64,000 nt of DNA from Mycobacterium aquaticum (GCF_002086485.1 NZ_MVHF01000006.1:124001-188000); one strand, 5' to 3'; positions 23,568 to 32,608 are shown, counted from the first letter of the stretch. Numbers and translations are program-made. Notes: generated by a model from the sequence alone, not told the origin.

Positions 23568-24638
23568 ATGGGCAAGATCAAAACCCCGCTGACCGAGCTG
23601 GTCGGTATCGAACATCCCGTGGTGCAGACCGGCATGGGCTGGGTGGCCGGTGCCCGACTGGTCGCGGCGACCTCGAATGCCGGCGGCCTGGGCATCCTGG
23701 CGTCGGCGACCATGACGCTCGAGGAACTGCAGACCGCCGTCACCAAGGTCAAGGCCGCCACCGACAAACCGTTCGGCATCAACATCCGTGCCGACGCCGG
23801 CGACGCCGATGCGCGCGTCGACCTCCTGATCCGCGAAGGAGTCAAAGTCGCCTCCTTCGCTCTGGCCCCCAAGCCGGACCTGATCGCCAAGCTCAAAGAC
23901 GCAGGCGTGGTGGTCATCCCGTCGGTCGGACTGGCCAAGCACGCCAAGAAGGTGGCGAGCTGGGGCGCCGACGCGGTGATCGTGCAGGGCGGCGAGGGCG
24001 GCGGCCACACCGGCCCGATCGCCACCACCCTGCTGCTGCCGTCCGTGCTCGACGCCGTGGCCGACACCGGGATGCCGGTGGTCGCCGCGGGCGGGTTCTT
24101 CGACGGGCGGGGGCTGGCCGCGGCGCTGTCCTACGGTGCTGCGGGGGTGGCGATGGGCACCCGGTTCCTGCTGACCTCGGATTCAACCGTGCCCGACGCC
24201 GTCAAGCAGCGTTACCTGCAGGCCGCGCTCGACGGCACCGTGGTGTCCACCCGCGTCGACGGCATGCCGCACCGGGTGTTGCGTACCGGTCTGGTCGAGA
24301 AGCTCGAAAGTGGCTCGCGGGCACGCGGTTTCGCCGCTGCGGTCGGCAATGCGCAGAAGTTCAAGAAGCTCTCGGGCATGACCTGGAAGTCGATGATCAA
24401 AGACGGCTTGGCCATGCGGCACGGCAAGGAACTCACCTGGTCGCAGGTGGTCATGGCCGCCAACACCCCCATGCTGCTGAAAGCCGGTCTGGTGGAAGGC
24501 AACACCGAAGCAGGTGTGCTGGCATCAGGTCAGGTCGCAGGCATCATCGAGGATCTGCCGTCGTGCGCTGAGCTGGTGCCCGCGATCGTGGACGAGGCCG
24601 TCGAGCACCTGCGCTCCGCGACCAGTTACATCCAGTAA
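23568..24638 (+). CDS. ipdC: IpdC, flavin-dependent oxidoreductase of steroid ring C/D catabolism
   Basis: A 356-residue nitronate-monooxygenase-like TIM-barrel flavoprotein: MGWVAGARLVAATSNAGGLGIL, the FMN-phosphate region GGEGGGHTGPIATTLLLPSV and VVAAGGFFDGRGLAAALSYGAAGVAMGTRFL. In M. tuberculosis, IpdC (Rv3553) works with IpdF in converting 5-hydroxy-HIC-CoA toward HIEC-CoA, just before EchA20 opens ring D. Annotation pipelines often call it nitronate monooxygenase, which would mislead here; the operon decides the role. It ends at the hairpin 24650-24707. Confidence 0.9.
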   Translation: MGKIKTPLTELVGIEHPVVQTGMGWVAGARLVAATSNAGGLGILASATMTLEELQTAVTKVKAATDKPFGINIRADAGDADARVDLLIREGVKVASFALAPKPDLIAKLKDAGVVVIPSVGLAKHAKKVASWGADAVIVQGGEGGGHTGPIATTLLLPSVLDAVADTGMPVVAAGGFFDGRGLAAALSYGAAGVAMGTRFLLTSDSTVPDAVKQRYLQAALDGTVVSTRVDGMPHRVLRTGLVEKLESGSRARGFAAAVGNAQKFKKLSGMTWKSMIKDGLAMRHGKELTWSQVVMAANTPMLLKAGLVEGNTEAGVLASGQVAGIIEDLPSCAELVPAIVDEAVEHLRSATSYIQ

Positions 24639-24649
24639 CTTTTGATTCG

Positions 24650-24707
24650 CGAGCAGACGCAAACTCGCACTTTTTCGGTCGAAAGAGTGCGAGTTTGCGT
24701 CTGCTCG
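24650..24707. terminator. Near-perfect 58-nt hairpin between convergent genes (GAGCAGACGCAAA family)
   Basis: Arms of 22 bases, 24650-24671 and 24686-24707, pair perfectly (arm begins CGAGCAGACGCAAACTCGC), and pairing continues through most of the TTTTC/GAAAG centre. It fills the gap between ipdC and the convergent regulator gene and should terminate both transcripts. I recall similar GAGCAGACGCAAAA hairpins as recurrent intergenic elements in mycobacteria. Confidence 0.8.
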
Positions 24708-24718
24708 GCAGAAAAGTC

Positions 24719-25981
24719 TCAGCGCAGCAGCGTCGCGCCGAAGTAATGGCACAGCAGCAGAGCCACTTCCACGTCGAGGCGGTCGTCGGTGATGGGCCTG
24801 CCACGGCGTTCCACCGCCCGGCTCACCCGGTACTTCACCGAATTGGTGTGCAAATGCAGATCTTCAGCGGCGGCCTTGTAGCTTGATCCGCTGCCCAGGA
24901 ACGCGCGCAGCGTCTCACGAAGCCGCTCGTCGTTCTCGGTGGGCTCGGCGAGCGGCCCGAGCACATCGGTCACCCACTGCGCAGCGGACTCGACGTTGCC
25001 GCCGAGCAGCGCGGCCACGGCCACGCCGCTGTCCCCGGCCGCGGTGAACCGGCACAACGCCGCACCGGCCGCGACGGCCACCGTCCGGGCGTCCTGCGCC
25101 TGCCGGTGCGAACGTCGGAAACCGTCGACCCCGGGCAGCGGATTGCCGACGCCGAGGAACGGACCGTCGCCGAACACCCGCAACCGGTTGACCACATCGT
25201 CGGCGGCCTCGCCGGGAACCGGGATCCACACCCACGCCGTCACCCGGTCCACCGAGATGAACAATGGGTTCTCCTGTGCCCCAATGGATTCAGCGAATCG
25301 ATTGAAGTAGCGTTCCATCGACGAGAGCTCGTCGCCGTCACCGGACTCGTCACACCACGCCACCGCGGCGAGGTGAATCCGCCTGAGCGGGTAGCGGATT
25401 GCCATGGCGGCCGCATCGACGTCGACTTCGTCACCCGACGCCAGCAGGTCGCGCACCCGCGACGCGCGGACACTGTTGCGGGACTCCAGCCAGCGGTCGC
25501 GCTCGTGCTGATACTCCTCGACCACCCGCAGCGAGATCTGGTCGATGTAGTCGAACGACACCGATTCCATCAACTCGTAGACCGCCAGGCCCAGTGCCGG
25601 ATCCAGATCCGCCGCGCGCACCTCATCGAGGATGAACCGCAAGGCGGCCCGATGGCCCAGCCGATAGGCGCGGGTCAGGGCATTCGCGGACACCTCCCGC
25701 TGCGCCAGCCGGCGGGAGTACTCGAGCGCAGCAGCGGGCGGCTCGACATTCTGCACCGAGATGCCGTGCCGGACCGCGGCGAAGAATGTTTCGACGTTGG
25801 TCTCGACGGTGTCGCGGAGCAACTGCTGCAGTTGCTCTTCATCCCGTAATTCGGAGATGGCGTCGACGAGGGACTGCTGAACCGTCTTGGTGATGACGGG
25901 CAGTTTGTCCACCAGCCGGCCGGTCACGCTGACGGCGGCCTGCGCCACAGCCGCCTCATCCACCTCGCCCTTCCCCGCCAT
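24719..25981 (-). CDS. PucR/CdaR-family transcriptional regulator
   Basis: A 420-residue regulator. An N-terminal helical sensory region contains ALTRAYRLGHRAALRFILDEVR, a GGDEF-like CdaR middle domain spans about 190-320, and the C-terminal PucR-type helix-turn-helix lies in LRETLRAFLGSGSSYKAAAEDLHLHTNSVKYRVSRAVERRGR. These regulators commonly control adjacent catabolic operons. It is divergent from the P450/Rieske operon and is the obvious candidate to control it. I use the ATG at 25981; a TTG two codons earlier is also possible. Paralogous in architecture to the regulator at 51099-52307. Confidence 0.87.
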   Translation of the reverse strand: MAGKGEVDEAAVAQAAVSVTGRLVDKLPVITKTVQQSLVDAISELRDEEQLQQLLRDTVETNVETFFAAVRHGISVQNVEPPAAALEYSRRLAQREVSANALTRAYRLGHRAALRFILDEVRAADLDPALGLAVYELMESVSFDYIDQISLRVVEEYQHERDRWLESRNSVRASRVRDLLASGDEVDVDAAAMAIRYPLRRIHLAAVAWCDESGDGDELSSMERYFNRFAESIGAQENPLFISVDRVTAWVWIPVPGEAADDVVNRLRVFGDGPFLGVGNPLPGVDGFRRSHRQAQDARTVAVAAGAALCRFTAAGDSGVAVAALLGGNVESAAQWVTDVLGPLAEPTENDERLRETLRAFLGSGSSYKAAAEDLHLHTNSVKYRVSRAVERRGRPITDDRLDVEVALLLCHYFGATLLR

Positions 25982-26021
25982 GGTCAAACCGTAGAACGCG
26001 GCTGTCGACGGCGGGACCTGG

Positions 26022-26052
26022 TTGTCCGGATCGGTTTTGTCCTCCGGGGACA
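26022..26052. promoter_or_regulatory. Candidate operator: repeated TTGTCC with an inverted GGACA
   Basis: In the 207-bp divergent gap before the P450 operon, TTGTCC occurs at 26022-26027 and 26037-26042, and TGTCC-TCCGG-GGACA (26038-26052) is an inverted repeat. Spacing of about 15 bases between direct copies would suit a dimeric regulator such as the neighbouring CdaR-like protein. Weak evidence; no other feature seen in the gap. Confidence 0.35.
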
Positions 26053-26188
26053 GTCAGCCCCCGGTATTTCAGCCGCCGAGGACGTCGTCACACCGATACG
26101 GGCTCCGTAACGTACATCACGAACGCAGCAACAAGCCCTCTACCAGCTGCGACAGCCCAAAAAGCCCCATCGCGAAAGTGAGTTCGCC

Positions 26189-26323
26189 ATGTCCGTGTTC
26201 GGTTTCTTCCTCTTGTTCTTCATCGGCCTGTTCCCGGTCCTGGTGCCGGCCACCACCACCGCCGTCCGGGCCGTCTCCGGGTGGCGTGGGCGCCGTGTGG
26301 CCGCAGCGGCCGCCGCCCAGTAA
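26189..26323 (+). CDS. 44-residue single-span membrane microprotein (copy 1)
   Basis: A short open frame directly ahead of the P450 gene. The product has a hydrophobic helix (residues 3-21, FGFFLLFFIGLFPVLVPA), then ATTTAVRAVSGWRGRR and an Ala-rich end: one membrane span followed by a positively charged cytoplasmic tail. A second microprotein of the same length at 29651-29785 has the same PVLVPA..T..VRA core at the same position, which strongly supports both as real genes. It lies 33 bp before the P450 start. Function unknown; a membrane tether or assembly factor for the oxygenase proteins is a guess. Confidence 0.7.
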   Translation: MSVFGFFLLFFIGLFPVLVPATTTAVRAVSGWRGRRVAAAAAAQ

Positions 26324-26356
26324 CCAGCCACCGCAATCAGACAAGGAGAACGTGCC

Positions 26357-27595
26357 ATGAGCACCGTGAGCACCACAGACCTCGACAACGTCGATCTGGC
26401 CGACCCGGCGATCTGGGAAGCCGGCCCGCCGTACGAGCTGTTCGCGCAAATGCAGCGCGAGGCCCCGGTGCACTACAGCCCGCAGCACACAGCCCCCGGA
26501 GAAGGTGGCTTCTGGTCGATCACGCGGTACGACGACGTCCGCGCGGTCAGCCGCGACCACCGCACGTTCTCCTCCGAACGACGTGGCATCTTCAACGTCG
26601 ACGACATCGGCGTCCCGCTGGACGTTCAGCGCCTTCAGCTGATCTCGATGGATCCACCACGCCACGACCGGCTCAAGGCCCTGGTGATCAAGGCCTTCAC
26701 CCCGGAGCGCGTCGCCGCGCACGAGGAGGCGATCAGGCGGATCATCGGCGAAGTCCTCGACAGCGTCGCCGATCGCGACCGGTTCGACCTGGTGGCCGAC
26801 GTGGCGCGTCCCGTCCCGGCCCGCGTCATCGGCTCGATGCTCGGCACCCCTCCTGAGGACGACGAGCGGCTGGCGCATTGGACCAATGTGTTCAGCGCGT
26901 TCGAGGACCCCGAGATCCGGGCCCAATGGGATGACGCCGGGGCAATCGTGCTGGAGATCATCGCGTACCTCAACGATCAGATGGCACAGCGCAAGGACGC
27001 GCCGCGCGACGACCTGATCACCGCGGTGATGAACGCCGAAGTGGACGGCGAGAAGCTCACCGAGTTGGAGATGGCGACGTTCTTCGCCCTGCTGATGACC
27101 GCAGGCAACGACTCGACGCGCGCCACGTACAGCGCCACGATGCTGGCCCTGATGCAGAACCCCGACCAGCTGGCGCTGCTGCGAGAGAATCCCGAGCTGA
27201 TCGAGGCCACCGTCGAGGAAGGGCTGCGCTGCTTCCCGGCGTTCGCGTTCATGGCGCGCGCCGCCACCAAGGATTTCGAACTGCACGGCAAGACGATCAA
27301 GGAAAACGACCGGCTGCTGCTGTGGTACATCGCGTCCAACCGCGACGAGACCGCGTTCGACAATCCCAACAAGTTCGACATCACCCGCGAAGGACTCGCT
27401 GACCGGCACCAAGCCTTCGGCGGCCGCGGCAGGCACTTCTGCCTCGGCGCCAACCTGGCCCGCCTCGAGCTCAAGCTGTGGATCCAGGAGACGCTGCGCC
27501 GGTTCCCCGACCTCGAACTCGACGGCGAACCGACACGGGTGCGGGCGCTGTTCCTCAACCAGTACAAGTCGATCCCGGTACGGCGGACATCATGA
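26357..27595 (+). CDS. Cytochrome P450 monooxygenase
   Basis: A 412-residue soluble bacterial P450. The haem-binding loop FGGRGRHFCLGANLARLE places the thiolate at Cys362; the I-helix has LLMTAGNDSTR with the Asp-Ser pair of the proton relay, and the K-helix ExxR is EEGLR. The SMDPPRHDRLKALV C-helix is typical. It hydroxylates an unidentified, probably hydrophobic substrate. Electrons could come from the reductase encoded next, which has both flavin/NAD and [2Fe-2S] domains, giving a short two-component chain. Its stop overlaps that gene (ATGA). Preceded by the microprotein; SD AAGGAGAA before the ATG. Confidence 0.92.
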   Translation: MSTVSTTDLDNVDLADPAIWEAGPPYELFAQMQREAPVHYSPQHTAPGEGGFWSITRYDDVRAVSRDHRTFSSERRGIFNVDDIGVPLDVQRLQLISMDPPRHDRLKALVIKAFTPERVAAHEEAIRRIIGEVLDSVADRDRFDLVADVARPVPARVIGSMLGTPPEDDERLAHWTNVFSAFEDPEIRAQWDDAGAIVLEIIAYLNDQMAQRKDAPRDDLITAVMNAEVDGEKLTELEMATFFALLMTAGNDSTRATYSATMLALMQNPDQLALLRENPELIEATVEEGLRCFPAFAFMARAATKDFELHGKTIKENDRLLLWYIASNRDETAFDNPNKFDITREGLADRHQAFGGRGRHFCLGANLARLELKLWIQETLRRFPDLELDGEPTRVRALFLNQYKSIPVRRTS

Positions 27596-28563
27596 CCAGG
27601 CCGGCTTACCGCGAAGTCGAACTCGACCTGCTGGTCACGCGCCGTGAGGAGTCGGCCGACGGGGTGGTGACCCTGACCCTGACCGATCCGTCCGGCGCCG
27701 AGCTGCCCGAGTGGACCCCCGGCGCACACATCGACCTGGTGATGACGCCAGAGCTGGTCCGTCAGTACTCCCTGTGCGGTGACACCACCAACCGGGACGA
27801 ATGGCGCGTCGGCGTGCTGCTGGATCCGGCGAGCCGCGGCGGATCGGAGTTCGTGCACAACAAGCTGCATGAGGGCAGCACGATCCGAGTGCGCGGGCCG
27901 CGCAACCACTTCGGTCTGGTCAGCGCGCCGCGCTACCAGTTCATCGCCGGCGGTATCGGTATCACACCTATGCTCCCGATGATCGCGGCCGCCGAAGCGG
28001 TCGGCGCCGACTGGCGACTGCTCTACGGCGGCCGGACCAGGGCTTCGATGGCCTACCTCGACGAGCTCGCCCGCTACGGCGAGCGGGTCACGGTGTGCGC
28101 CCGCGATGAAGCTGCCACTTTCCGCGATACCTTGGAATCCATTCTGGCCGAGCCACATCCGGACACCCTGGTGTATTGCTGCGGACCGGAGGGGCTGCTC
28201 GCCGCCACCGAGGACGGCTCCAAGCGCTGGCCCCCCGACAGCTTGCACATCGAGCGATTCTCGGCCAAAGCCGTCGAGGACACCGCCGACACACTTGAGT
28301 CGTTCGAGGTGGAATGCCAACGCTCCGGCATCACTTTGACTGTGCCACTGGACAAGACGATCTACGACGTGGCAGAGGAGGCGGGCCTCGATGTGCTCGG
28401 CTCCTGCATGGAAGGAGTCTGCGGCACCTGCGAATGCGATGTGCTGCAAGGCGATCCCGACCACCGCGATTCAGTGCTCAACGATGCCGAAAAGGCTGCG
28501 GGCCAGAGCATCATGATCTGCGTATCCCGCTCCCGCTCACCACGATTGGTGCTGGACCTATGA
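27592..28563 (+). CDS. VanB-like oxygenase reductase (FMN/NAD plus [2Fe-2S])
   Basis: A 323-residue phthalate-dioxygenase-reductase-type protein. An N-terminal flavin domain (TPGAHIDLV, QYSLCGD) leads to the NAD domain (IAGGIGITPMLPMI, YCCGPEGLL) and a C-terminal plant-type ferredoxin with Cys272, Cys277, Cys280 and Cys310. It passes electrons from NAD(P)H to the Rieske oxygenase encoded next and perhaps to the P450. Both junctions are 4-bp ATGA overlaps. Long in-frame upstream extension is a shadow of the P450 gene. Confidence 0.92.
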   Translation: MTRPAYREVELDLLVTRREESADGVVTLTLTDPSGAELPEWTPGAHIDLVMTPELVRQYSLCGDTTNRDEWRVGVLLDPASRGGSEFVHNKLHEGSTIRVRGPRNHFGLVSAPRYQFIAGGIGITPMLPMIAAAEAVGADWRLLYGGRTRASMAYLDELARYGERVTVCARDEAATFRDTLESILAEPHPDTLVYCCGPEGLLAATEDGSKRWPPDSLHIERFSAKAVEDTADTLESFEVECQRSGITLTVPLDKTIYDVAEEAGLDVLGSCMEGVCGTCECDVLQGDPDHRDSVLNDAEKAAGQSIMICVSRSRSPRLVLDL

Positions 28564-29639
28564 GAAACCCGCGCATCAACTATCCCTTCAACTGCTGGTA
28601 CATCGCCGCCTTGAGCGACGAGGTCGGACCCGACCTGTTCGCGCGCCGACTGCTGGGCGTCCCCGTGTTGTTGTACCGGATCGCCGACGGATCGATCGTC
28701 GCGATGGAAGACCGCTGCGCCCACCGGGCCCATCCCCTCTCGACGGGGCAGCGCGACGGCGACCTGGTGCGGTGTGGATATCACGGCTTCGCCTACGATC
28801 CCGCGGGCGATCTGGTCGACGTACCGTCACAGGACAATGTGCCGCGCGGCGTGCGGGTGCGCACCTACCCGATCGTCGAACAGGGTGCGTTCATCTGGAT
28901 CTGGCTGGGCGACCCGGGCGCGGCCGCGCTGCGCCATCCCCCGCGCCTCCCGTGGCTCGCCGACGCCGACGATTGGGCCGACACCCTGGAGGTGTTCGGC
29001 ATCGAATGCAATTACCTTCTGCTGCACGAGCACTACCTGGACCTGACCAACGTGTTCACGTTGCATCCCGAGGCGGTGCCACCGGACATCGAGGTGCTGC
29101 CCCCGCTGGAGGAGGTCGAGGTGTCCGAACGCTCGGTGGCCTACTTCCGCACCACCCCACCCAGCCGGCTCGCGGCCTGGGAGACCGAGGCCACCGGCCT
29201 GCCCGCCGATACCAGCGGGATCCGGCGCGAGGAGGGCATGTTCGTCTCCCCCGCCCTGCACGTCCAGCGTTACGTGATCGAACCGGTCGACGGCGCACCG
29301 CGGCAACTGTTACGGATTCAGGGGTTCACCCCCGAATCCCCCGGCGTCACACATGTTTTCCTGCAGATGGCCCGCGACTACGCGCTCGATGACGATGCGG
29401 TCGGCAAGTTCCTCGCCACCATGTTCCACGACTGGGCCGAACGCGACGCCGAGGTGCTCGAGGGCATGCAGGACCTGCTCGACGAAGATGCGGACGCGAG
29501 GAGCACAGGAACTGCCCTACCCCGGCGCGAATTCAACGTGAAGGCCGACCGTGCCGCGGTACGGGCCCGGCGCATCGCCCTGGACATGGTCGACGAAGAA
29601 TCCGGCCGGCTGACCCGCAGCTGGCTGGCGGCCAGGTAG
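28560..29639 (+). CDS. VanA-like Rieske oxygenase with Asn at a predicted iron-ligand His
   Basis: A 359-residue Rieske non-haem iron oxygenase of the vanillate O-demethylase/PobA class. The Rieske cluster ligands are Cys53, His55, Cys72 and His75 (CAHRAHPL and CGYHGF). In the catalytic domain the family pattern DLTHxxxxH reads DLTNVFTLH: position 164 is Asn (codon AAC at 29049-29051), while His169 is kept. Either the iron site differs here, with a nearby residue such as His156 or His158 substituting, or this subfamily has changed chemistry. Substrate unknown. It ends 11 bp before microprotein copy 2. Confidence 0.88.
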   Translation: MRNPRINYPFNCWYIAALSDEVGPDLFARRLLGVPVLLYRIADGSIVAMEDRCAHRAHPLSTGQRDGDLVRCGYHGFAYDPAGDLVDVPSQDNVPRGVRVRTYPIVEQGAFIWIWLGDPGAAALRHPPRLPWLADADDWADTLEVFGIECNYLLLHEHYLDLTNVFTLHPEAVPPDIEVLPPLEEVEVSERSVAYFRTTPPSRLAAWETEATGLPADTSGIRREEGMFVSPALHVQRYVIEPVDGAPRQLLRIQGFTPESPGVTHVFLQMARDYALDDDAVGKFLATMFHDWAERDAEVLEGMQDLLDEDADARSTGTALPRREFNVKADRAAVRARRIALDMVDEESGRLTRSWLAAR

Positions 29640-29650
29640 CCCGGCGTCCC

Positions 29651-29785
29651 ATGACTGTCGTCGGCGGCGCCTCGATGATCGTGATCAGCCTGCTGCCGGT
29701 TCTGGTGCCTGCCGCCGCCACCTCCATAGTCCGCGCCAGGCACCGTCGGCGCGGACGCCAAGACAACCCCGACGAGGACTCATGA
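29651..29785 (+). CDS. 44-residue single-span membrane microprotein (copy 2)
   Basis: Open frame filling the gap between the Rieske and ChoD-like genes; its TGA overlaps the next ATG by 4 bp, so translation is coupled. The product has a hydrophobic span (GGASMIVISLLPVLVPAAATSIV) then RARHRRRGR and an acidic end NPDEDS. Aligned without gaps to copy 1 it keeps Met1, Gly5, Leu14, the six-residue PVLVPA block at 16-21 and Thr24, with VRA offset by one. Two such copies in one operon suggest a conserved role tied to the oxygenases or the oxidase. Confidence 0.72.
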   Translation: MTVVGGASMIVISLLPVLVPAAATSIVRARHRRRGRQDNPDEDS

Positions 29786-31515
29786 CATCGCTGACCATGC
29801 GCCACTTCGACTACGACACTCTGGTGATCGGTTCCGGCTTCGGCGGATCCGTGGCCGCCCTGCGGCTCACCGAGAAGGGCTATCGGGTCGGCGTTCTGGA
29901 GGCGGGACGCCGGTTCGAGGATCACGAATTCGCGAAGACCAACTGGCAGGTCCGCAAGGCGTTCTGGGCACCGAAGTTGGGTTGCACGGGCATCCAGCGC
30001 ATCCACATGCTGCCCGATGTCGTGGTCCTGGCCGGCGCCGGTGTCGGCGGTGGATCGCTGGTCTACGCCAACACCCTCTACGAGCCGAAATCCGATGCGT
30101 TCTACCGCGATCCGCACTGGGCCCACATCACCGACTGGAAGTCGGAGCTCGCACCCTTCTACGGACAGGCCAAACGAATGCTCGGCGTGGTGACCAATCC
30201 GAGCATGACGCCGTCGGACCGCGTGCTGCTCAAGGTGGCCAACCAGATGGGCGTCGGGGACAGCTTCACCATGACGCCCGTCGGGGTGTTCTTCGGCACC
30301 CCGGGCGAAGAGGTCGACGACCCGTTCTTCGGCGGTGCGGGGCCGTGCCGCCGCGGTTGCCTGCAGTGCGGTGAATGTATGACGGGATGCCGGCACAACG
30401 CGAAGAACACGTTGCTGAAGAACTACCTGTACCTCGCAGAGCGGGCAGGGGCGCAGGTGCATGCGCTCACGACCGTCACGGCCGTGCGTCCGCTGCCCGG
30501 CTGCGGATACGCGGTGGACACCCGACGGACGGGCGCCTGGCGGGCCAAGCGCACCGCGCGCACCTTCACCGCCGAGCAGGTGATCTTCGCAGCAGGCACG
30601 TGGGGTACCCAGCAGTTGCTGCACCGCATGAAAGCCCAAGCCTCCCTTGCCCAGCTGTCCGACCGACTCGGTGAACTGACCCGCACCAACTCCGAAGCGC
30701 TGTGCACGGCCAGCGTCAAACTGAGCAAGCGGGAGGGCGCCGAGTTCGAGCAGGGCGTGGCGATCACGTCATCCATCCATCCCGACGAGAAGACCCACAT
30801 CGAACCGGTCCGCTACGGCAAGGGCTCCAATGCGATGGCCCTGCTGACCACGGTGATGACCGACGGTGGCGGACGGGTGCCGCGGTGGTTGAAGTGGCTC
30901 GGCCAGTTGCTGCGTCATCCCGGTCAGGCCGCGTCTCTGTATGTGGGGCTGAAGGACTGGTCGCAGCGCACGGTGATCGCGCTGGTGATGCAGACCGAGG
31001 ACAACTCGATCACGTTGTTCCCCAAGCGCGGCCGCTTCGGGCGGATGCGGCTGTCGTCCCGGCAGGGCCACGGCACACCGAACCCGACCTGGATACCGGC
31101 CGCCAACGAGACGGTGCGCCGGCTGGCCGACGAGATCGACGGTGCGCCCTACAGCAGCATCGGCGAGATCCTCGACATCCCCATGACCGCACACTTTCTC
31201 GGCGGATGCGTGATCGGTGACAGCGCCGAGCATGGCGTGATCGACCCGTACCACCGCGTGTTCGGGCACCCCGGGCTGCACATCCTGGACGGCTCCGCGA
31301 TATCGGCCAACCTCGGGGTGAACCCGTCGCTGACCATCACGGCCCAGGCCGAGCGCGCGACGTCGTTGTGGCCCAACAAGGGCGAACCCGATGCGCGTCC
31401 GCCGCTCGGCGCCGAGTACCGGCGGCTCGACCCGATCGCACCGCAACGCCCGGTCGTTCCCGCCGGCGCACCGGCGGCCTTGCGACTGACCGGCGGCCCG
31501 TCAATGGTGACGTAA
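29782..31515 (+). CDS. ChoD-like GMC oxidoreductase (cholesterol-oxidase family)
   Basis: A 577-residue FAD enzyme closely resembling M. tuberculosis ChoD (Rv3409c) along its length: [31 protein letters not shown], the cysteine-rich [24 protein letters not shown] segment, [27 protein letters not shown] and [19 protein letters not shown]. The family oxidises a secondary alcohol; true 3-beta-hydroxysterol activity of ChoD itself is uncertain. Here it is the last gene of the P450/Rieske operon, so it may oxidise the hydroxylated product of those oxygenases. No signal peptide. Its last 15 bp overlap the convergent Rho-N-like gene. Confidence 0.88.
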   Translation: MTSLTMRHFDYDTLVIGSGFGGSVAALRLTEKGYRVGVLEAGRRFEDHEFAKTNWQVRKAFWAPKLGCTGIQRIHMLPDVVVLAGAGVGGGSLVYANTLYEPKSDAFYRDPHWAHITDWKSELAPFYGQAKRMLGVVTNPSMTPSDRVLLKVANQMGVGDSFTMTPVGVFFGTPGEEVDDPFFGGAGPCRRGCLQCGECMTGCRHNAKNTLLKNYLYLAERAGAQVHALTTVTAVRPLPGCGYAVDTRRTGAWRAKRTARTFTAEQVIFAAGTWGTQQLLHRMKAQASLAQLSDRLGELTRTNSEALCTASVKLSKREGAEFEQGVAITSSIHPDEKTHIEPVRYGKGSNAMALLTTVMTDGGGRVPRWLKWLGQLLRHPGQAASLYVGLKDWSQRTVIALVMQTEDNSITLFPKRGRFGRMRLSSRQGHGTPNPTWIPAANETVRRLADEIDGAPYSSIGEILDIPMTAHFLGGCVIGDSAEHGVIDPYHRVFGHPGLHILDGSAISANLGVNPSLTITAQAERATSLWPNKGEPDARPPLGAEYRRLDPIAPQRPVVPAGAPAALRLTGGPSMVT

Positions 31516-31758
31516 CTTGCTCACCAGTTCGTCCTTGCGCAGCGACGAATAGCCCGACAGACCAATTTGCTTGGCACGCTTCTTGAGGTCGGCGACTGTC
31601 CAGTCCTCGTATGAGCCGGACTTGCCGCCTTTGCGGCCCTGAGCGGAACTGCCCTTTCGGGCGGCCGCATTGGATATCCTCGCCGCTTTCTCCTTGGAGT
31701 CACCCTCCTTGCGGAGATCCCGATACATCTTTTCGTTCTTGATCGACGAATTCGGCAC
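31501..31758 (-). CDS. Small Rho-N/SAP-like domain protein (DUF7218-type)
   Basis: An 85-residue basic protein: [34 protein letters not shown], a Gly/Lys-rich linker, then [34 protein letters not shown], a Rho N-terminal/SAP-like helix-extended-helix that binds nucleic acid. Such proteins are common, stress-linked and uncharacterised in actinobacteria. I choose the GTG at 31758 with GGAGGTGG upstream. Its 3' end overlaps the ChoD-like gene tail-to-tail. The 145 bp between its start and the HAD gene hold the promoter region only. Confidence 0.8.
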   Translation of the reverse strand: MPNSSIKNEKMYRDLRKEGDSKEKAARISNAAARKGSSAQGRKGGKSGSYEDWTVADLKKRAKQIGLSGYSSLRKDELVSKLRHH

Positions 31759-31903
31759 CCGAGCCACCTCCTCGACAGACTTCCTGTCTGTGTTGTTCCC
31801 GCTGAGCAGCCGGGCAAACCACACATCGGGCCAGTTTCCCCCTGATCATCGCGGGGTATTCGTCGCCGACATGCGACGACCCACAAGATGTCAGGGGCTC
31901 TAG

Positions 31904-32608
31904 ATGACACGAGACGCTGCGGTGCTGTTCGACGTCGACGGGACGCTGGTCGATTCCAACTACCTGCACGTGTACGCGTGGGCCCGGGCGTTCGCCTCCG
32001 AGCGAATACCCGTGCAGGCCTGGCAAATTCACCGCAGCATCGGAATGGACGGGGCGACGCTGGTACGCACGCTCGCCGGCGGCGTCGCCGACGACGTCGC
32101 CGAGCGGCTGAAGACCCTGCACTCGGACTTCTATCGCGACACGACGAATCTGCTGAAACCCCTACCCGGCGCGAGAAAGCTCCTGCACGCGGTCAGCGAA
32201 CTGGGTCTTGAGGTGGTGCTGGCGAGTTCGGCGCCCGAAGGCGAGCTGGACATCCTGCGCGGCGTGCTCGATTGCGACGACATCGTGTCGGCGGCGACGT
32301 CATCGCGCGACGTCGACACCGCGAAACCGGACCCCGCCATTGTCCAGGCCGCGCTGAACCGCGCCGGCGTCACGGCCGAGCAGGCTGTGTTCGTCGGTGA
32401 CGCCGTGTGGGACGTCGAAGCGGCCCGCCGTGCCGGCATGCCGTGTATCGGGCTACGGTGCGGTGGCACATCGCGCGACGAGCTCGCGCAGGCCGGAGCC
32501 GTATCGGTCTTCGAGGATCCCGCTGATCTCCTCGATGGCATCGACTCCACGCCGATCGCCACGTTGGCGTACGCACAACGTGAGGATCAGCGCACGACTT
32601 CCCGGTGA
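31904..32608 (+). CDS. HAD-superfamily phosphatase (phosphoglycolate-phosphatase-like)
   Basis: A 234-residue HAD hydrolase, subfamily IA. Motif I is FDVDGTLVDSN (nucleophile Asp10 and Asp12), motif II LASSA, motif III Lys in TAKPDP, motif IV FVGDAVWDVEAA. A helical cap sits between motifs I and II. It probably dephosphorylates a small sugar phosphate or phosphoglycolate. AGGGG precedes the ATG. The 3' end overlaps selB tail-to-tail by 22 bp. Confidence 0.88.
   Translation: MTRDAAVLFDVDGTLVDSNYLHVYAWARAFASERIPVQAWQIHRSIGMDGATLVRTLAGGVADDVAERLKTLHSDFYRDTTNLLKPLPGARKLLHAVSELGLEVVLASSAPEGELDILRGVLDCDDIVSAATSSRDVDTAKPDPAIVQAALNRAGVTAEQAVFVGDAVWDVEAARRAGMPCIGLRCGGTSRDELAQAGAVSVFEDPADLLDGIDSTPIATLAYAQREDQRTTSR

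Noticed and set aside
23568..24638. Calling this gene a nitronate monooxygenase
   Set aside because: The fold fits, but the invariant echA20-ipdA-ipdB-ipdC order and the KstR2 box define it as IpdC of steroid catabolism.
29782..31515. Assigning the gene symbol choD
   Set aside because: It is ChoD-like along its length, but the operon context differs from Rv3409c and it may be a paralogue.
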